Source: Skermanella stibiiresistens SB22
Lineage (GTDB): Bacteria > Pseudomonadota > Alphaproteobacteria > Azospirillales > Azospirillaceae
DNA: 64,000 bases
Reading direction: 5' to 3'
Assembly (NCBI RefSeq): GCF_000576635.1
Contig: NZ_AVFL01000014.1
Coordinates: 62,001-126,000, forward strand
Shown here: in pieces, positions 1 through 7,825 of the stretch
How positions within the stretch are numbered: position 1 is the first letter of the stretch
Layout of the letters: every line of letters starts with the position of its first letter
The notes under the pieces: generated by a model
The model's input: the letters and a program-made list of their open reading frames with translations, nothing else
Told to the model about the DNA's origin: nothing
Database searches by the model: none
Program-made: the position numbers and the translations under genes

Positions 1-103
1 TGGCGGCATTGTCGGCCACCGCGTCCATGCCGCTCAGTGTCCACTTGCCGTCGGGAAAATAGTCGTTCTGGATGTCGATGATCAGAAGGGCTCGCTTGGA
101 CAT
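1..103 (-). CDS. Isochorismatase-family cysteine hydrolase, N-terminal fragment
   Basis: The first 34 codons of a gene running off the left edge. The N-terminus MSKRALLIIDIQNDYFPDGK has the Leu-Leu-Ile-Ile-Asp-Ile-Gln-Asn pattern of the isochorismatase/nicotinamidase fold, whose Asp (here D10) belongs to the Asp-Lys-Cys catalytic set. The other catalytic residues lie outside the window, so the substrate cannot be named. It is transcribed away from the GlxA/AraC regulator, an arrangement often seen when such a regulator controls a hydrolase next to it. Confidence 0.8.
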   Translation of the reverse strand, partial: MSKRALLIIDIQNDYFPDGKWTLSGMDAVADNAA

Positions 104-249
104 GGTTCTGGCTCCTTGCCGTTGGGTCATTGGCGCGGGTCACGGCACCGCTGATGACCGTTGAGAACCATAGGGGAAGTTCGCCATGATGCGTATTGGC
201 GGAACTGACATTATCGGGGCCAAAACTGACAGATGACGGGAGCGGGCGG

Positions 250-1239
250 ATGATGGTCTCGCGCGACGCGATCGAGATCGGCCTGCTGATCTATCCCGGA
301 GCGCAGCTATCGGCCGTTCACGGCTTGACGGACCTGTTCGCCGTCGCCAGCAGGCTCGCCGCGGCGTGCCAGGACGGCGAGGCCGCCGCTTTCCGGGTCA
401 GCCACTGGCGGCTGTCGGCGGATGGAGGGGCGGTCGAGCCGGTGCCGGACCCCGATGCCGCGGCGCTCCAACCCATGTTGGCGGCGTTGATCGTGCCACC
501 CTCGCTCGCCCGCGAACCGTTGGGAGACCGCGCCATTCCACTGACGCGCTGGATCGGTGAACGCCACGCCGCTGGCGCGGTGGTGTGTTCCGTCTGCGCC
601 GGCGCCTTTCTCCTTGCCGAAACCAGGCTGCTCGACGGGCGGATGGCCACGACCCACTGGGCTTTGGCGGAGACGTTCGCGGAGCGGTTCCCCGACATCA
701 CGCTGGACGCGGACAAGCTGGTGGTGGACGACGGTGACATCATCACGGCGGGCGGCGTGATGGCCTGGGTCGATCTCGGCCTGCGTCTGGTCGAGCGCTT
801 GGTCGGCCCCAGCGTGATGCAGGACACCGCGCGTTTCCTTCTGGTCGACCCGGGGGGCCGCGAGCAACGGTTCTACCGCGGGTTCGCTCCCAAACTGCGT
901 CATGGCGACGCGGCCGTGCTGAAGGTCCAGCACTGGCTGCAATCTCACGGCGGCGGGAAACCGACGCTGCCGATGATGGCTTCCCATGCGGGACTGGGCG
1001 AGCGCACCTTCCTTCGCCGGTTTCACAAGGCGACGGGATTGAACCCGTCCGAATACCTCCAGCATCTCCGCGTCGGCAAGGCTCGGGAGATCCTGGAGTC
1101 TTCCGCGACGCCGATAGAGCAGGTCGCCTGGGCCGTGGGTTACGGGGATCCCGGCGCGTTCCGCAAGGTATTCCACAAGCTGGTGGGACTTTCGCCCGGC
1201 GAGTACCGGCGGCGGTTTGGGATTTCACAGGCGAGGTGA
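250..1239 (+). CDS. GlxA-family transcriptional regulator (DJ-1/PfpI plus AraC HTH)
   Basis: A protein of about 329 aa. Residues ~8-180 form a DJ-1/PfpI-like domain with the nucleophile-elbow cysteine in VCSVCAGAFLLAE (about C116), as in GlxA-type regulators where this domain is a ligand sensor. Residues ~225-325 form a double AraC helix-turn-helix, with GLGERTFLRRFHKATG and the second-helix signature AVGYGDPGAFRKVFHK. I chose the ATG at 250 because it is followed directly by the conserved first strand IEIGLLIYPGA; the upstream TTG at 196 would add 18 residues unlike the family. It is divergent from the isochorismatase-type gene, its most likely target. The ligand is unknown. Confidence 0.85.
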   Translation: MMVSRDAIEIGLLIYPGAQLSAVHGLTDLFAVASRLAAACQDGEAAAFRVSHWRLSADGGAVEPVPDPDAAALQPMLAALIVPPSLAREPLGDRAIPLTRWIGERHAAGAVVCSVCAGAFLLAETRLLDGRMATTHWALAETFAERFPDITLDADKLVVDDGDIITAGGVMAWVDLGLRLVERLVGPSVMQDTARFLLVDPGGREQRFYRGFAPKLRHGDAAVLKVQHWLQSHGGGKPTLPMMASHAGLGERTFLRRFHKATGLNPSEYLQHLRVGKAREILESSATPIEQVAWAVGYGDPGAFRKVFHKLVGLSPGEYRRRFGISQAR

Positions 1240-1264
1240 CGAACCTTGTCGGGACCACCTTGGT

Positions 1265-2620
1265 TCACGGTCCGATGATGATCTGATGGTACCCACTCAA
1301 GTCCGTTCTGTTGATGTATTCGCTCGATCCCACCACGATCAGTCGATATCTCCCAAGGCCCTCCGTCTCGCCGATCCTGAGAAAGTCAGCCGCAGCGGGG
1401 TTCTTCGCCTGCCACTCGCAAGTTGGGAGCGGCGCGGCGTCGGCTCGGCTCTCGTAATCCACGGTGAGGTCGAATTGGGTGCCGGCGGGAACGCGGACGT
1501 GGATCTGATTGACATAGTGCCACCAGGGCGTCCGCGAGGTCACGGTCTGGATGCCCTTGCCCTGGTTCGTCATCCTCGCCATCAAGCCATAGCCGTCGCG
1601 CGGATTGCCGGGAATGACGATGATCGTGACGTATTGATCGGTGTGGGAGGTGAAGCCGTAACGATCCGCGCTTCCGGCCCGCTCCAACATGCCATCGACC
1701 ACGAAAGAGGTGTCCTTGGACACGGTGGGATCCATCGCGGTCGATTTCGAGTAGAACTCCACCAATTCATAAGTGCGGGGTTGATCGGGATGGTAGTCAA
1801 CCGCGCGGGCGAACGCCGCGCGCTTGGTCACCCGGTCGTAATAGACACCTCGCTTCGGTCCCGTCTTGCCGCTGTCGTCGTAAAGGGACTGGACCGCTCC
1901 AAGTGGTCCGAAGGCGCCCAAGGGTCCCAAGGGACCGAGGGGACCCACGGGGCCCAACGCCGCCCAGATGCCACCGGCTTGGAGGTGCTTGACCCCGCGC
2001 ATCGTGCCGAAACCCAGATCAGCGATCTGATCGAACGCGCAGTAACCGTCCCCGACAGCCCCCTCCGGTCCAAGTGGCCCGTTCCTTCCCAGGGGGGAGA
2101 CTTGGTTGGCTTGGGTGAACAAGGTCGCGAACCAAGCGCCGTAAATGTCGGAGGCCATGCCGATTGCCGCCGCGACGCTGACGGCCCCAGTCGTGCCCAG
2201 CTTTTCGGGATCGAAAGCCCCGAGCGGGCCCTTCGGCCCCAAGGGACCAAAAGGTCCGATCGGTCCGCAATAACCGAGTGGGCTATGGGTATAATCCAGG
2301 GATCCCGTATGCGGCCCGGGAGTTTTCGTCATCATGACAAACGGGGACGAGAACGCCGGCGTCACCAGCATTTCCCTGGCTGAGTTGTAGCCTCCGAGGA
2401 CATCGCTGCGATCGAGCTGGTCCTTCAACTCGATCAGCGTTTCTCCCGTGACGTAGAGTTGCTTGCTTTCCCAATTCGCGTATTTGGCTTCACACGCCGA
2501 CTTCGCTTGGGCGGATTGGACGAACGCGAGCACCAGCGCGACGACAATGGACACGGTCCAACATGGGCTTGTTCTCGGGAGGCGTGAGGAACACCGATAC
2601 TCCTGGACCGTGGACATCAT
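1265..2620 (-). CDS. Secreted collagen-like protein with Gly-Pro-X tracts
   Basis: I do not recognise a family for the whole protein of about 451 aa. The N-terminus has a basic stretch, a hydrophobic run (VSIVVALVLAFV) and a signal-peptidase site after SAQA, so it is probably exported. Two tracts read as Gly-Pro-hydrophobic triplets: GPIGPFGPLGPKGPLG (about residues 119-134) and GPVGPLGPLGPLG plus GAFGPLG (about 223-241), with a shorter PLGRNGPLGPEG between them. The C-terminal ~200 residues look like a globular beta-rich domain. Three consecutive ATGs occur at 2623, 2620 and 2617; the AAGGG ahead of them is best spaced for the middle one. The AT-rich 2640-2740 region upstream is the likely promoter. 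It is convergent with the GlxA regulator. Confidence 0.65.
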   Translation of the reverse strand: MMSTVQEYRCSSRLPRTSPCWTVSIVVALVLAFVQSAQAKSACEAKYANWESKQLYVTGETLIELKDQLDRSDVLGGYNSAREMLVTPAFSSPFVMMTKTPGPHTGSLDYTHSPLGYCGPIGPFGPLGPKGPLGAFDPEKLGTTGAVSVAAAIGMASDIYGAWFATLFTQANQVSPLGRNGPLGPEGAVGDGYCAFDQIADLGFGTMRGVKHLQAGGIWAALGPVGPLGPLGPLGAFGPLGAVQSLYDDSGKTGPKRGVYYDRVTKRAAFARAVDYHPDQPRTYELVEFYSKSTAMDPTVSKDTSFVVDGMLERAGSADRYGFTSHTDQYVTIIVIPGNPRDGYGLMARMTNQGKGIQTVTSRTPWWHYVNQIHVRVPAGTQFDLTVDYESRADAAPLPTCEWQAKNPAAADFLRIGETEGLGRYRLIVVGSSEYINRTDLSGYHQIIIGP

Positions 2621-2872
2621 CATGGGACCCTTGAGCGCACCAGATGTCAGAAACATCCGATAAATTGTTGTAGAGCTAAAAATATATTTAAAAAAACTAC
2701 TGAACACATATCAATACCAATTAAAAAGCGTGATAATATGCCTCATCCCGCTTTGCGGTGGTATGCTGGGGAATGGCGCGTCCTCCTTCGCGCGCGATCT
2801 GCCCTCATACAAGACACGCCGCGGGTGTTTGGGCGAGGCCGGCGGAAGTCGGCGTATCTGTGGAGAGGCAAT

Positions 2873-3607
2873 GTGGACGAGCCGTTTCTTGTCGGCACCA
2901 TCATCGCGGCGCTGGCGATCGTCCAATCCGTCTTCGGGGTCGGCTTGCTGGTGTTTGGCACGCCGACCCTGCTGCTGCTGGGGCTCGATTTTCCTGAGGC
3001 GCTTGGCTTGCTGCTGCCGGCGTCGATCGCGATTTCGGCCATTCAGACAGCGTCAGATCCCACGCGGGTGGCGACGATCTGGCGGAGCGGGCGGCCGCTG
3101 CTCTCTATCGGCCCGTTGATCGTCAGCCTTGCCGCGGTCCTGGCCCTGGGCCTTCAAGCGCGCGTGGACGTGCTGATCGGGTTGACGCTCGTCGCGGCGG
3201 CGGCGATTCGCCACGATGACAGCCTGCGGCGACGGATCTCCCGCCTCATCGTTTCTGGTGAACGCCCCTACCTGATGGCGATGGGTGCCGTACACGGTTT
3301 GACGAACATGGGCGGCGCGTTGCTCACGCTCTACGCGGCCGCGCATCAGGACGACAAGCATGGGATCAGGGGAACGATCGCGACATACTACCTTATGTTC
3401 GCTGTCGCCCAAGTCGCTACGCTGGTGATCATGAGACCGGACGTCTTGGGGTGGCGAAGCCTTCTGGCGGTGATCATCGCGGCGTTCGGATATTGGCTCT
3501 GTGGCCGGATCGTGTTCATGAGGGCGACGCCGCGCGTCTACGATCGGGCGGTCACCGGTTTCATCGCGGCTTACGGCGCCGCCGTCCTGGTCAAGTCGAT
3601 GCTCTGA
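2873..3607 (+). CDS. TauE/SafE-family membrane permease
   Basis: An integral membrane protein of about 244 aa with roughly seven to eight hydrophobic segments. It has the TauE/SafE layout: a first helix with a Gly-rich turn (VQSVFGVGLLVFGTPTLLLLG), and a second half repeating it (GAVHGLTNMGGALLTLYAA). The family exports or imports sulfonates and other small organic anions; the substrate here is unknown. GTG at 2873 is preferred because GGAGAGG stands about 5 bases upstream; longer reading from 2738 adds a basic tail with no family resemblance. Its 3' end overlaps the convergent acetyltransferase gene by 37 bp. Confidence 0.75.
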   Translation: MDEPFLVGTIIAALAIVQSVFGVGLLVFGTPTLLLLGLDFPEALGLLLPASIAISAIQTASDPTRVATIWRSGRPLLSIGPLIVSLAAVLALGLQARVDVLIGLTLVAAAAIRHDDSLRRRISRLIVSGERPYLMAMGAVHGLTNMGGALLTLYAAAHQDDKHGIRGTIATYYLMFAVAQVATLVIMRPDVLGWRSLLAVIIAAFGYWLCGRIVFMRATPRVYDRAVTGFIAAYGAAVLVKSML

Positions 3608-4143
3608 TCCGGCGCGTCGACGGCGTCCCTCGCTCGGAGGTTCTTGTAAAAGAAGGTCGTGTCGCACGGCCGCCCATCGGGGAACAAGGCGTAGCCCGGC
3701 ACCTTCCCAACCGCCGTCCAGCCCAGGCGGGCATAGACGCGCTCTCCCGCCTCGCCGCTGGCGGTGTCGAGCACCAGCAGCGTCCGGCCGGCTGTGCGGG
3801 CGGCGGTCTCCGCCGCGGCCATGAGGGAGGCTGCGACTCCCCTGCCCCGCGCATGGTCACGCACCAGCAGCTTGGCGATGTCAGCGCGGTGCGGCTGATT
3901 CTCCTGAGGCGCCGGGACCATTTGGACCGTGCCGACGATCACTTCCGCCCTCGCCACGATCAACACCCGCTCGCCGCGTGCGACGCCGTCGGCGACGCCC
4001 TCCCAGAACGCGGCGGCCTTGTCGCGGGACAGTGGCGCCATGAAGCTGACCGAGGCGCCGCCGTCGACGCACTCGATCAGCACGTCGCAAAGCTCGGGGA
4101 TCGCGGCCCGGGCGCCTGCCGCGTCCAGCACCTCGATCGCCAT
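3571..4143 (-). CDS. GNAT-family N-acetyltransferase
   Basis: About 190 aa with the GNAT acetyl-CoA signature. The central strand IAKLLVRDHARGRGVAASLM contains the pyrophosphate-binding Arg/Gln-x-x-Gly-x-Gly/Ala loop (here ARGRGVA), followed by helix AAAETAARTAG and the strand-helix GERVYARLGWTAVGKVPGYAL typical of motif B. The acceptor substrate is unknown. The start at 4143 comes one base after the stop of the upstream recombinase gene, so the two are probably translated from one message. Its 3' end overlaps the TauE/SafE gene on the other strand. Confidence 0.85.
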   Translation of the reverse strand: MAIEVLDAAGARAAIPELCDVLIECVDGGASVSFMAPLSRDKAAAFWEGVADGVARGERVLIVARAEVIVGTVQMVPAPQENQPHRADIAKLLVRDHARGRGVAASLMAAAETAARTAGRTLLVLDTASGEAGERVYARLGWTAVGKVPGYALFPDGRPCDTTFFYKNLRARDAVDAPDQSIDLTRTAAP

Positions 4144-4144
4144 G

Positions 4145-4777
4145 TCACAGGAGCTTGATGACGCGTCGCTTGGCTTCATCGCTGCCTTCCACATAGGTCT
4201 GGGTGGTCGCCAAGCTGGTGTGCCCGGCCAATTGCTGGACATCGCGCAGGGAACCGCCAGCCTTGGTGATCAGGCGGGCGGTGCTGGTGATGAAGGTGCG
4301 GCGGCCGGAGTGGCTGGAGAATCCTACCAATCCCAACTCGTCATACATCTGGCGGAACATCAGCACGATCGAATTGGGCGCCATGCAGACCAGCCGACGG
4401 TCCTCGGGATCCTCCGGGTTCTGGCGCATCGCCCGCTCGGACAGGATCAGCGGATCATTGGGACCGCCAGGCACGGTCCCGAACAGCGTGATGACATGGG
4501 CTCGGAGGCTGGAGTGCATGGGAATGACACGGCCGGCTCCCCTCTTGCGGATGCCTTCCTCCAGGATGATCTCGTCACCGATGCCGCCGCCGCCGTCCAT
4601 CACGTGGCCGCGCCGCAATTTGGCGATTTCGGTCGCCCCCAAGCCCGCGCGAACGCTCAGCAGCACCACGACACGGTCGCGGTGGGGATAGCGCCGCCGC
4701 TCGCCGCACCAGCGCAGGCAGGTTTCGACCTGTGCGTCGTTCAGCAGTTCCGCGCGTCGGTTGGTGGTTTCGCTCAT
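4145..4777 (-). CDS. Short tyrosine recombinase/integrase lacking Arg I
   Basis: A 210-aa protein containing only the catalytic half of a tyrosine recombinase; the N-terminal core-binding domain is missing or very short. Visible catalytic elements are K79 (IRKRGAG), H156 and R159 (SSHSGRRTF), H186 (QQLAGHTSL) and the nucleophile Y195 (TTQTYVE). The first arginine of the R-H-R-H-Y set is absent: the box that normally reads GLR-x-x-E is AGLGATEIAKL here, with Gly at position 47 (GGG codon at this site on the coding strand). Strand exchange is therefore doubtful. No attachment-site pair was found. The gene is coupled to the acetyltransferase downstream. Confidence 0.85.
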   Translation of the reverse strand: MSETTNRRAELLNDAQVETCLRWCGERRRYPHRDRVVVLLSVRAGLGATEIAKLRRGHVMDGGGGIGDEIILEEGIRKRGAGRVIPMHSSLRAHVITLFGTVPGGPNDPLILSERAMRQNPEDPEDRRLVCMAPNSIVLMFRQMYDELGLVGFSSHSGRRTFITSTARLITKAGGSLRDVQQLAGHTSLATTQTYVEGSDEAKRRVIKLL

Positions 4778-5019
4778 GAAGAATGAATACCCAGGAGAGG
4801 CGGCTTTGCCAAGCTTTGTGGTGTCATTTTGTTGATTGGTGTTGTGAGGTTTAGTGTAGTTTTAATATGTAATATAAATATACGACCCATCGTAAAAACA
4901 TCAGTTTCAACATGAGTTGGCTTGGCGGTTACCATGCCGGGCACGGCGCGCTCGACCGAGCCATCACTGATCTACTCGGGTTTCTGGTCCAGACGATGCG
5001 ACCCTAACCGGCAGGCCCG
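4778..5019. other. Intergenic AT-rich region
   Basis: 242 bases between the start of the recombinase and the end of the DUF2270 gene. Positions ~4815-4915 are strongly AT-rich and probably hold the recombinase promoter. They include the imperfect palindrome described separately at 4881-4894. I see no gene here. Confidence 0.5.
4881..4894. repeat. TACGA-CCCA-TCGTA element
   Basis: A 5-bp inverted repeat (TACGA/TCGTA) around CCCA, upstream of the recombinase gene. The core CCCATCGTAAAA recurs at 37560 in another AT-rich intergenic region, where it forms half of a longer hairpin. It may be a small dispersed repeat or a protein-binding site; the function is unknown. Confidence 0.35.
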
Positions 5020-5742
5020 CTACTCGGTCCCCCGCGCGAGTTGGAGGATCCTGTCGACGGGAGGCCGGGGTGGATGGACCCGGTCGGCGCCGCGCCGGCT
5101 TCTGGAAGTCTGGACCGCGATGGCGATCCAACTGGCATGGAAGAGGAAGCCCGCGAGCAGGACCAGTTGGCCGGGCACCGGGCCGATGGTGGCGCGGACG
5201 AAGATTTCATCCAGATGGGTGATGGGCATGGGGTGGATCAGCAGCTTACCGATATAGGCCACCACCTGGATCATGAATATCCAGCCATAGTTGCGGCGCA
5301 GCCGCCGCCCCGCCGCCTCGATCAACGTGATGTGCAGGTTGGGCTGGCGATAATCCTGGTAGAGGATCTCGTTCCAGCCGTTGTCGGTCCGCACCCCCTG
5401 CCCCCGCAGGATCGGGCCGAAGAAATTGACCTCCAGCACATGCGCCCGGATGCGCCAGAAGTCGAAGAAGCGATAGCGCCTCGCCTCGATGTGGAGGAAC
5501 ACCGCCACCAGCAAACCCACCAGCACCAACGGGAGCGGCGTCGCCGCGGCGCTGCTGTAGGTCAGCGTCAGCGCGATGCCTGTCGTCACCACCGCCCAGT
5601 TGGTCGTGGCATCCAGCCGCGTCCGCCACACGGTGCTGCGATACAACTCCCCCCGGTACAAATGCGCCAGCGCGCCGATCTCGGGCGCGCTGAACGTGGG
5701 TGTCTCAATGGTGGGCTTGATGTCGACCTTGACGTCGGCCAC
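5020..5742 (-). CDS. DUF2270 family membrane protein
   Basis: About 240 aa and recognisable as a DUF2270 protein by its N-terminal block: a Leu-Tyr-Arg-Gly-Glu motif in ALAHLYRGELYRSTVWR, then RLDATTNWAVVTTG leading into the first membrane helix. Two further hydrophobic segments follow (LPLVLVGLLVAVFLHIEA and VPGQLVLLAGFLFHASWIA). The family has no assigned function. The GTG start at 5742 is supported by AGGGAGGA about 5 bases ahead. It stands alone on the minus strand, followed by the AT-rich region and then the recombinase gene, so it is probably monocistronic. Confidence 0.8.
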   Translation of the reverse strand: MADVKVDIKPTIETPTFSAPEIGALAHLYRGELYRSTVWRTRLDATTNWAVVTTGIALTLTYSSAAATPLPLVLVGLLVAVFLHIEARRYRFFDFWRIRAHVLEVNFFGPILRGQGVRTDNGWNEILYQDYRQPNLHITLIEAAGRRLRRNYGWIFMIQVVAYIGKLLIHPMPITHLDEIFVRATIGPVPGQLVLLAGFLFHASWIAIAVQTSRSRRGADRVHPPRPPVDRILQLARGTE

Positions 5743-5849
5743 GGCTTCCTCCCTGTTTTTCAGGTCAGATTATACCGATCTGTCCATGTAAAACAGGGTG
5801 GTCGAGGCAACCAGCGGCTTGAGCAGGCCGATCCCAGCATCACCGCGTA

Positions 5850-5882
5850 TGGGTTGGCCAAGGCGAAGCGGCGGCCAACCCA
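5850..5882. repeat. REP-like palindrome, single copy
   Basis: A perfect 10-bp stem, TGGGTTGGCC (5850-5859) and GGCCAACCCA (5873-5882), closes a 13-nt loop AAGGCGAAGCGGC. Outside it, CACCG at 5841 and CGGTG at 5881 can pair further. The loop matches those of the paired elements at 37371-37446 and 60440-60509. It lies just beyond the end of the epimerase gene of the sugar operon, so it could also stabilise or end that transcript. Confidence 0.65.
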
Positions 5883-5914
5883 CGGTGCAAAGCTCCCCTA
5901 CCGAGCGTGATCGT

Positions 5915-6763
5915 CTAGATCAGCCCATACTGCCGCGCCTTGTTACGGAGGAAGGGCAGGCCGTCGGCCAGAACCTCCTCGCGGTCGCGGGCGACCGGGC
6001 GCCAGACGGAAAGCGCGGTGGCAACCTGCGGCGGCAGTTCGATGAAGCTCTCCATCGCCATGCCGCCCTTGAAGCCGATCGCGGCCAACGCGCCGAACAC
6101 CTCGTCCCAGGCGACGGTGCCGGTGCCGGGCACGCCCCGGTCGCTCTCGGACAGATGGATGTATTTCAGGTGCTCGCGGGCGCGGAGGATGCCGTTGGCG
6201 ACGCCCTTCTCTTCGATGTTCATGTGATAGGTGTCGAGGTGGACGAACACGTTGGGAGCGCCGATACGCTCCAGCATCGAGACAGTCTGGTCGGCGGTGT
6301 TCAGCATGTGGTTCTCATACCGATTGACCGCCTCCAGGCCGATCTCCAGGTTCAGCTTGCGGGCATGGGCCGCCGCCTTCTCCATCACCGAGGCGACCGC
6401 GTCGAGTTCCCCTTGGGTCGGCGGCTTGCCGGTGCGCTCGCCGATCGAGCCATAAACCACGCCGCTCAACGCCTTGGCTCCCGTCGCCGCCGTCTTGTCC
6501 AGCGCCATGGTCAGGAATTCCAGCGCCTTGCCGGGATTGTTGGTCGGGCGGCTGTCATCCGGCAGGCCGAGCGAGCAGACGGCGGTCAGCTCATGCTGTT
6601 CCAACAGCTTGCGGGTATGCTCGGCGTCAACCGCGGGCGGGTCCAGCAGCGCGATCTCGACGAAGGCCAGCCCATAGCGCTTGGCCTCCGGGATCGCCAG
6701 ATCGGCGGCTTTCCGGCTCCAATCGAGCGACCACAGACTGGTGTGTACGCCAAAACCTTGCAT
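5915..6763 (-). CDS. Ketose 3-epimerase (D-tagatose/L-ribulose 3-epimerase family)
   Basis: A 282-aa TIM barrel of the sugar-phosphate isomerase/epimerase family. The four metal-binding and catalytic residues of D-tagatose 3-epimerases are in place: E144 (GLEAVNRYE), D177 (HLDTYHMNIEE), H203 (YIHLSESDRG) and E238 (AMESF). The stretch PGTGTVAWDEVFGALAAIG is also typical. Such enzymes interconvert free ketoses at C3 with Mn or Co. It is the last gene of the leftward ABC-transporter operon, 36 bp after the second permease. It probably converts the imported or isomerised sugar into the ketose used by the kinases and aldolase of the rightward operon. Which ketose is not decidable from sequence. 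Confidence 0.85.
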   Translation of the reverse strand: MQGFGVHTSLWSLDWSRKAADLAIPEAKRYGLAFVEIALLDPPAVDAEHTRKLLEQHELTAVCSLGLPDDSRPTNNPGKALEFLTMALDKTAATGAKALSGVVYGSIGERTGKPPTQGELDAVASVMEKAAAHARKLNLEIGLEAVNRYENHMLNTADQTVSMLERIGAPNVFVHLDTYHMNIEEKGVANGILRAREHLKYIHLSESDRGVPGTGTVAWDEVFGALAAIGFKGGMAMESFIELPPQVATALSVWRPVARDREEVLADGLPFLRNKARQYGLI

Positions 6764-6799
6764 GGAAGTTTCTCCTTTGAAAGCGGATGGGAAATCAGG

Positions 6800-7825
6800 T
6801 CAGGGCCGGTGGGGCGATCTGCTCGCCCACAGGTACCGGATCACCATGACCAGGATCAGGAAGGCGCCCCATAGGGCGGTCGCCAAGTGCTGGTTGGCAC
6901 CCAGCAGATTCAAGCCGGAGGCGATGACCTGGAGGATCAGCAGGGCCACCGCCACCGGCAGGGCCCGGCCGAAACCGCCGAACGGATCGACCCGGCCGAG
7001 GAAGCAGGCCAGCACGGTGATCAGCAGATAGGCCTCGCCATGCCCGACCCGGACCGAGTTGAAGCGCGCCAGCATCAGCACGCCCGCGATCCCGCACATC
7101 ACGCCGGATAGGGTGTAGACCAGCATCAGCGTGCGCCGGGTGTCGATGCCGGAATAGCGCGTCGCCTCGATGTTCGAGCCCGCCATGTGGATGGTCAGCC
7201 CAAGGCGGGTCCGGCTGAGCAGCACGTGCCACGCCAGCACGCAGCCGATCAGCAGCCATAAGGGAACCGGCAATCCGGCGAACCAGCCATGACCGATCAG
7301 CCTGACGAATTCCGGAAAGCCGGAGATGTCGCCGCCCCGCGTCAGGAACTCGCCCAGCCCGCGCAGGAAGATCATCATGCTGAGCGACACCAGGATCGGA
7401 TGCGCGCCGGTATAGGCGATCGCGGCTCCCATCACCAAGCCGACCAGCGCCCCGACCGCGAGGGCGGCGAAGACGCCCAGCGCGAAGGCGAACATGCCCG
7501 CCTCAGCCCCGCCATGGGCCTGGAGCACCCAGGCCAGCGCCAGACCCGAGATGTTGGCGGTGAAGGTGATCGCGAGGTTCAGTCCACCGGACAGGATCGG
7601 GATCAGCATCGCCAGGGTCAGCAGTCCCAGTTCCGGCAACTGGAAAGCGATCGAGGCGAAGGTCGGCGCCGTCAGGAATCTGTCCGTGGCGAGGCTGAAG
7701 CCAAGAACCACGAGCGCCAGGAACAGCAGCAGGCCGCCGACCTCGCTGGTCGAGCCCCAGGCTACCAGCCGGCCAGTCAGGGTGGGTGCGCCCGCCGCCG
7801 GCCGCGTGGTGGTGGTCCGGCTCAT
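6800..7825 (-). CDS. CUT2 sugar ABC transporter permease (second)
   Basis: About 341 aa with roughly nine membrane segments and the RbsC/branched-chain-type permease pattern, including GGLNLAITFTANISGLALAW and the ATPase-contact loop near TIHMAGSNIEATRYSGID. It starts with ATG at 7825, overlapping the stop of the upstream permease by four bases (ATGA), so translation is coupled. With the other permease it probably forms a heterodimeric channel, as in rhamnose and AI-2 type importers that have two different permeases and one ATPase. Confidence 0.88.
   Translation of the reverse strand: MSRTTTTRPAAGAPTLTGRLVAWGSTSEVGGLLLFLALVVLGFSLATDRFLTAPTFASIAFQLPELGLLTLAMLIPILSGGLNLAITFTANISGLALAWVLQAHGGAEAGMFAFALGVFAALAVGALVGLVMGAAIAYTGAHPILVSLSMMIFLRGLGEFLTRGGDISGFPEFVRLIGHGWFAGLPVPLWLLIGCVLAWHVLLSRTRLGLTIHMAGSNIEATRYSGIDTRRTLMLVYTLSGVMCGIAGVLMLARFNSVRVGHGEAYLLITVLACFLGRVDPFGGFGRALPVAVALLILQVIASGLNLLGANQHLATALWGAFLILVMVIRYLWASRSPHRP

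Noticed and set aside
1909-1950. Tandem GGTCCCAAGG-like DNA repeat as a possible microsatellite or CRISPR remnant
   Set aside because: The repeats are in register with codons and encode Gly-Pro-Leu triplets of the collagen-like protein; there are no spacers of CRISPR type.
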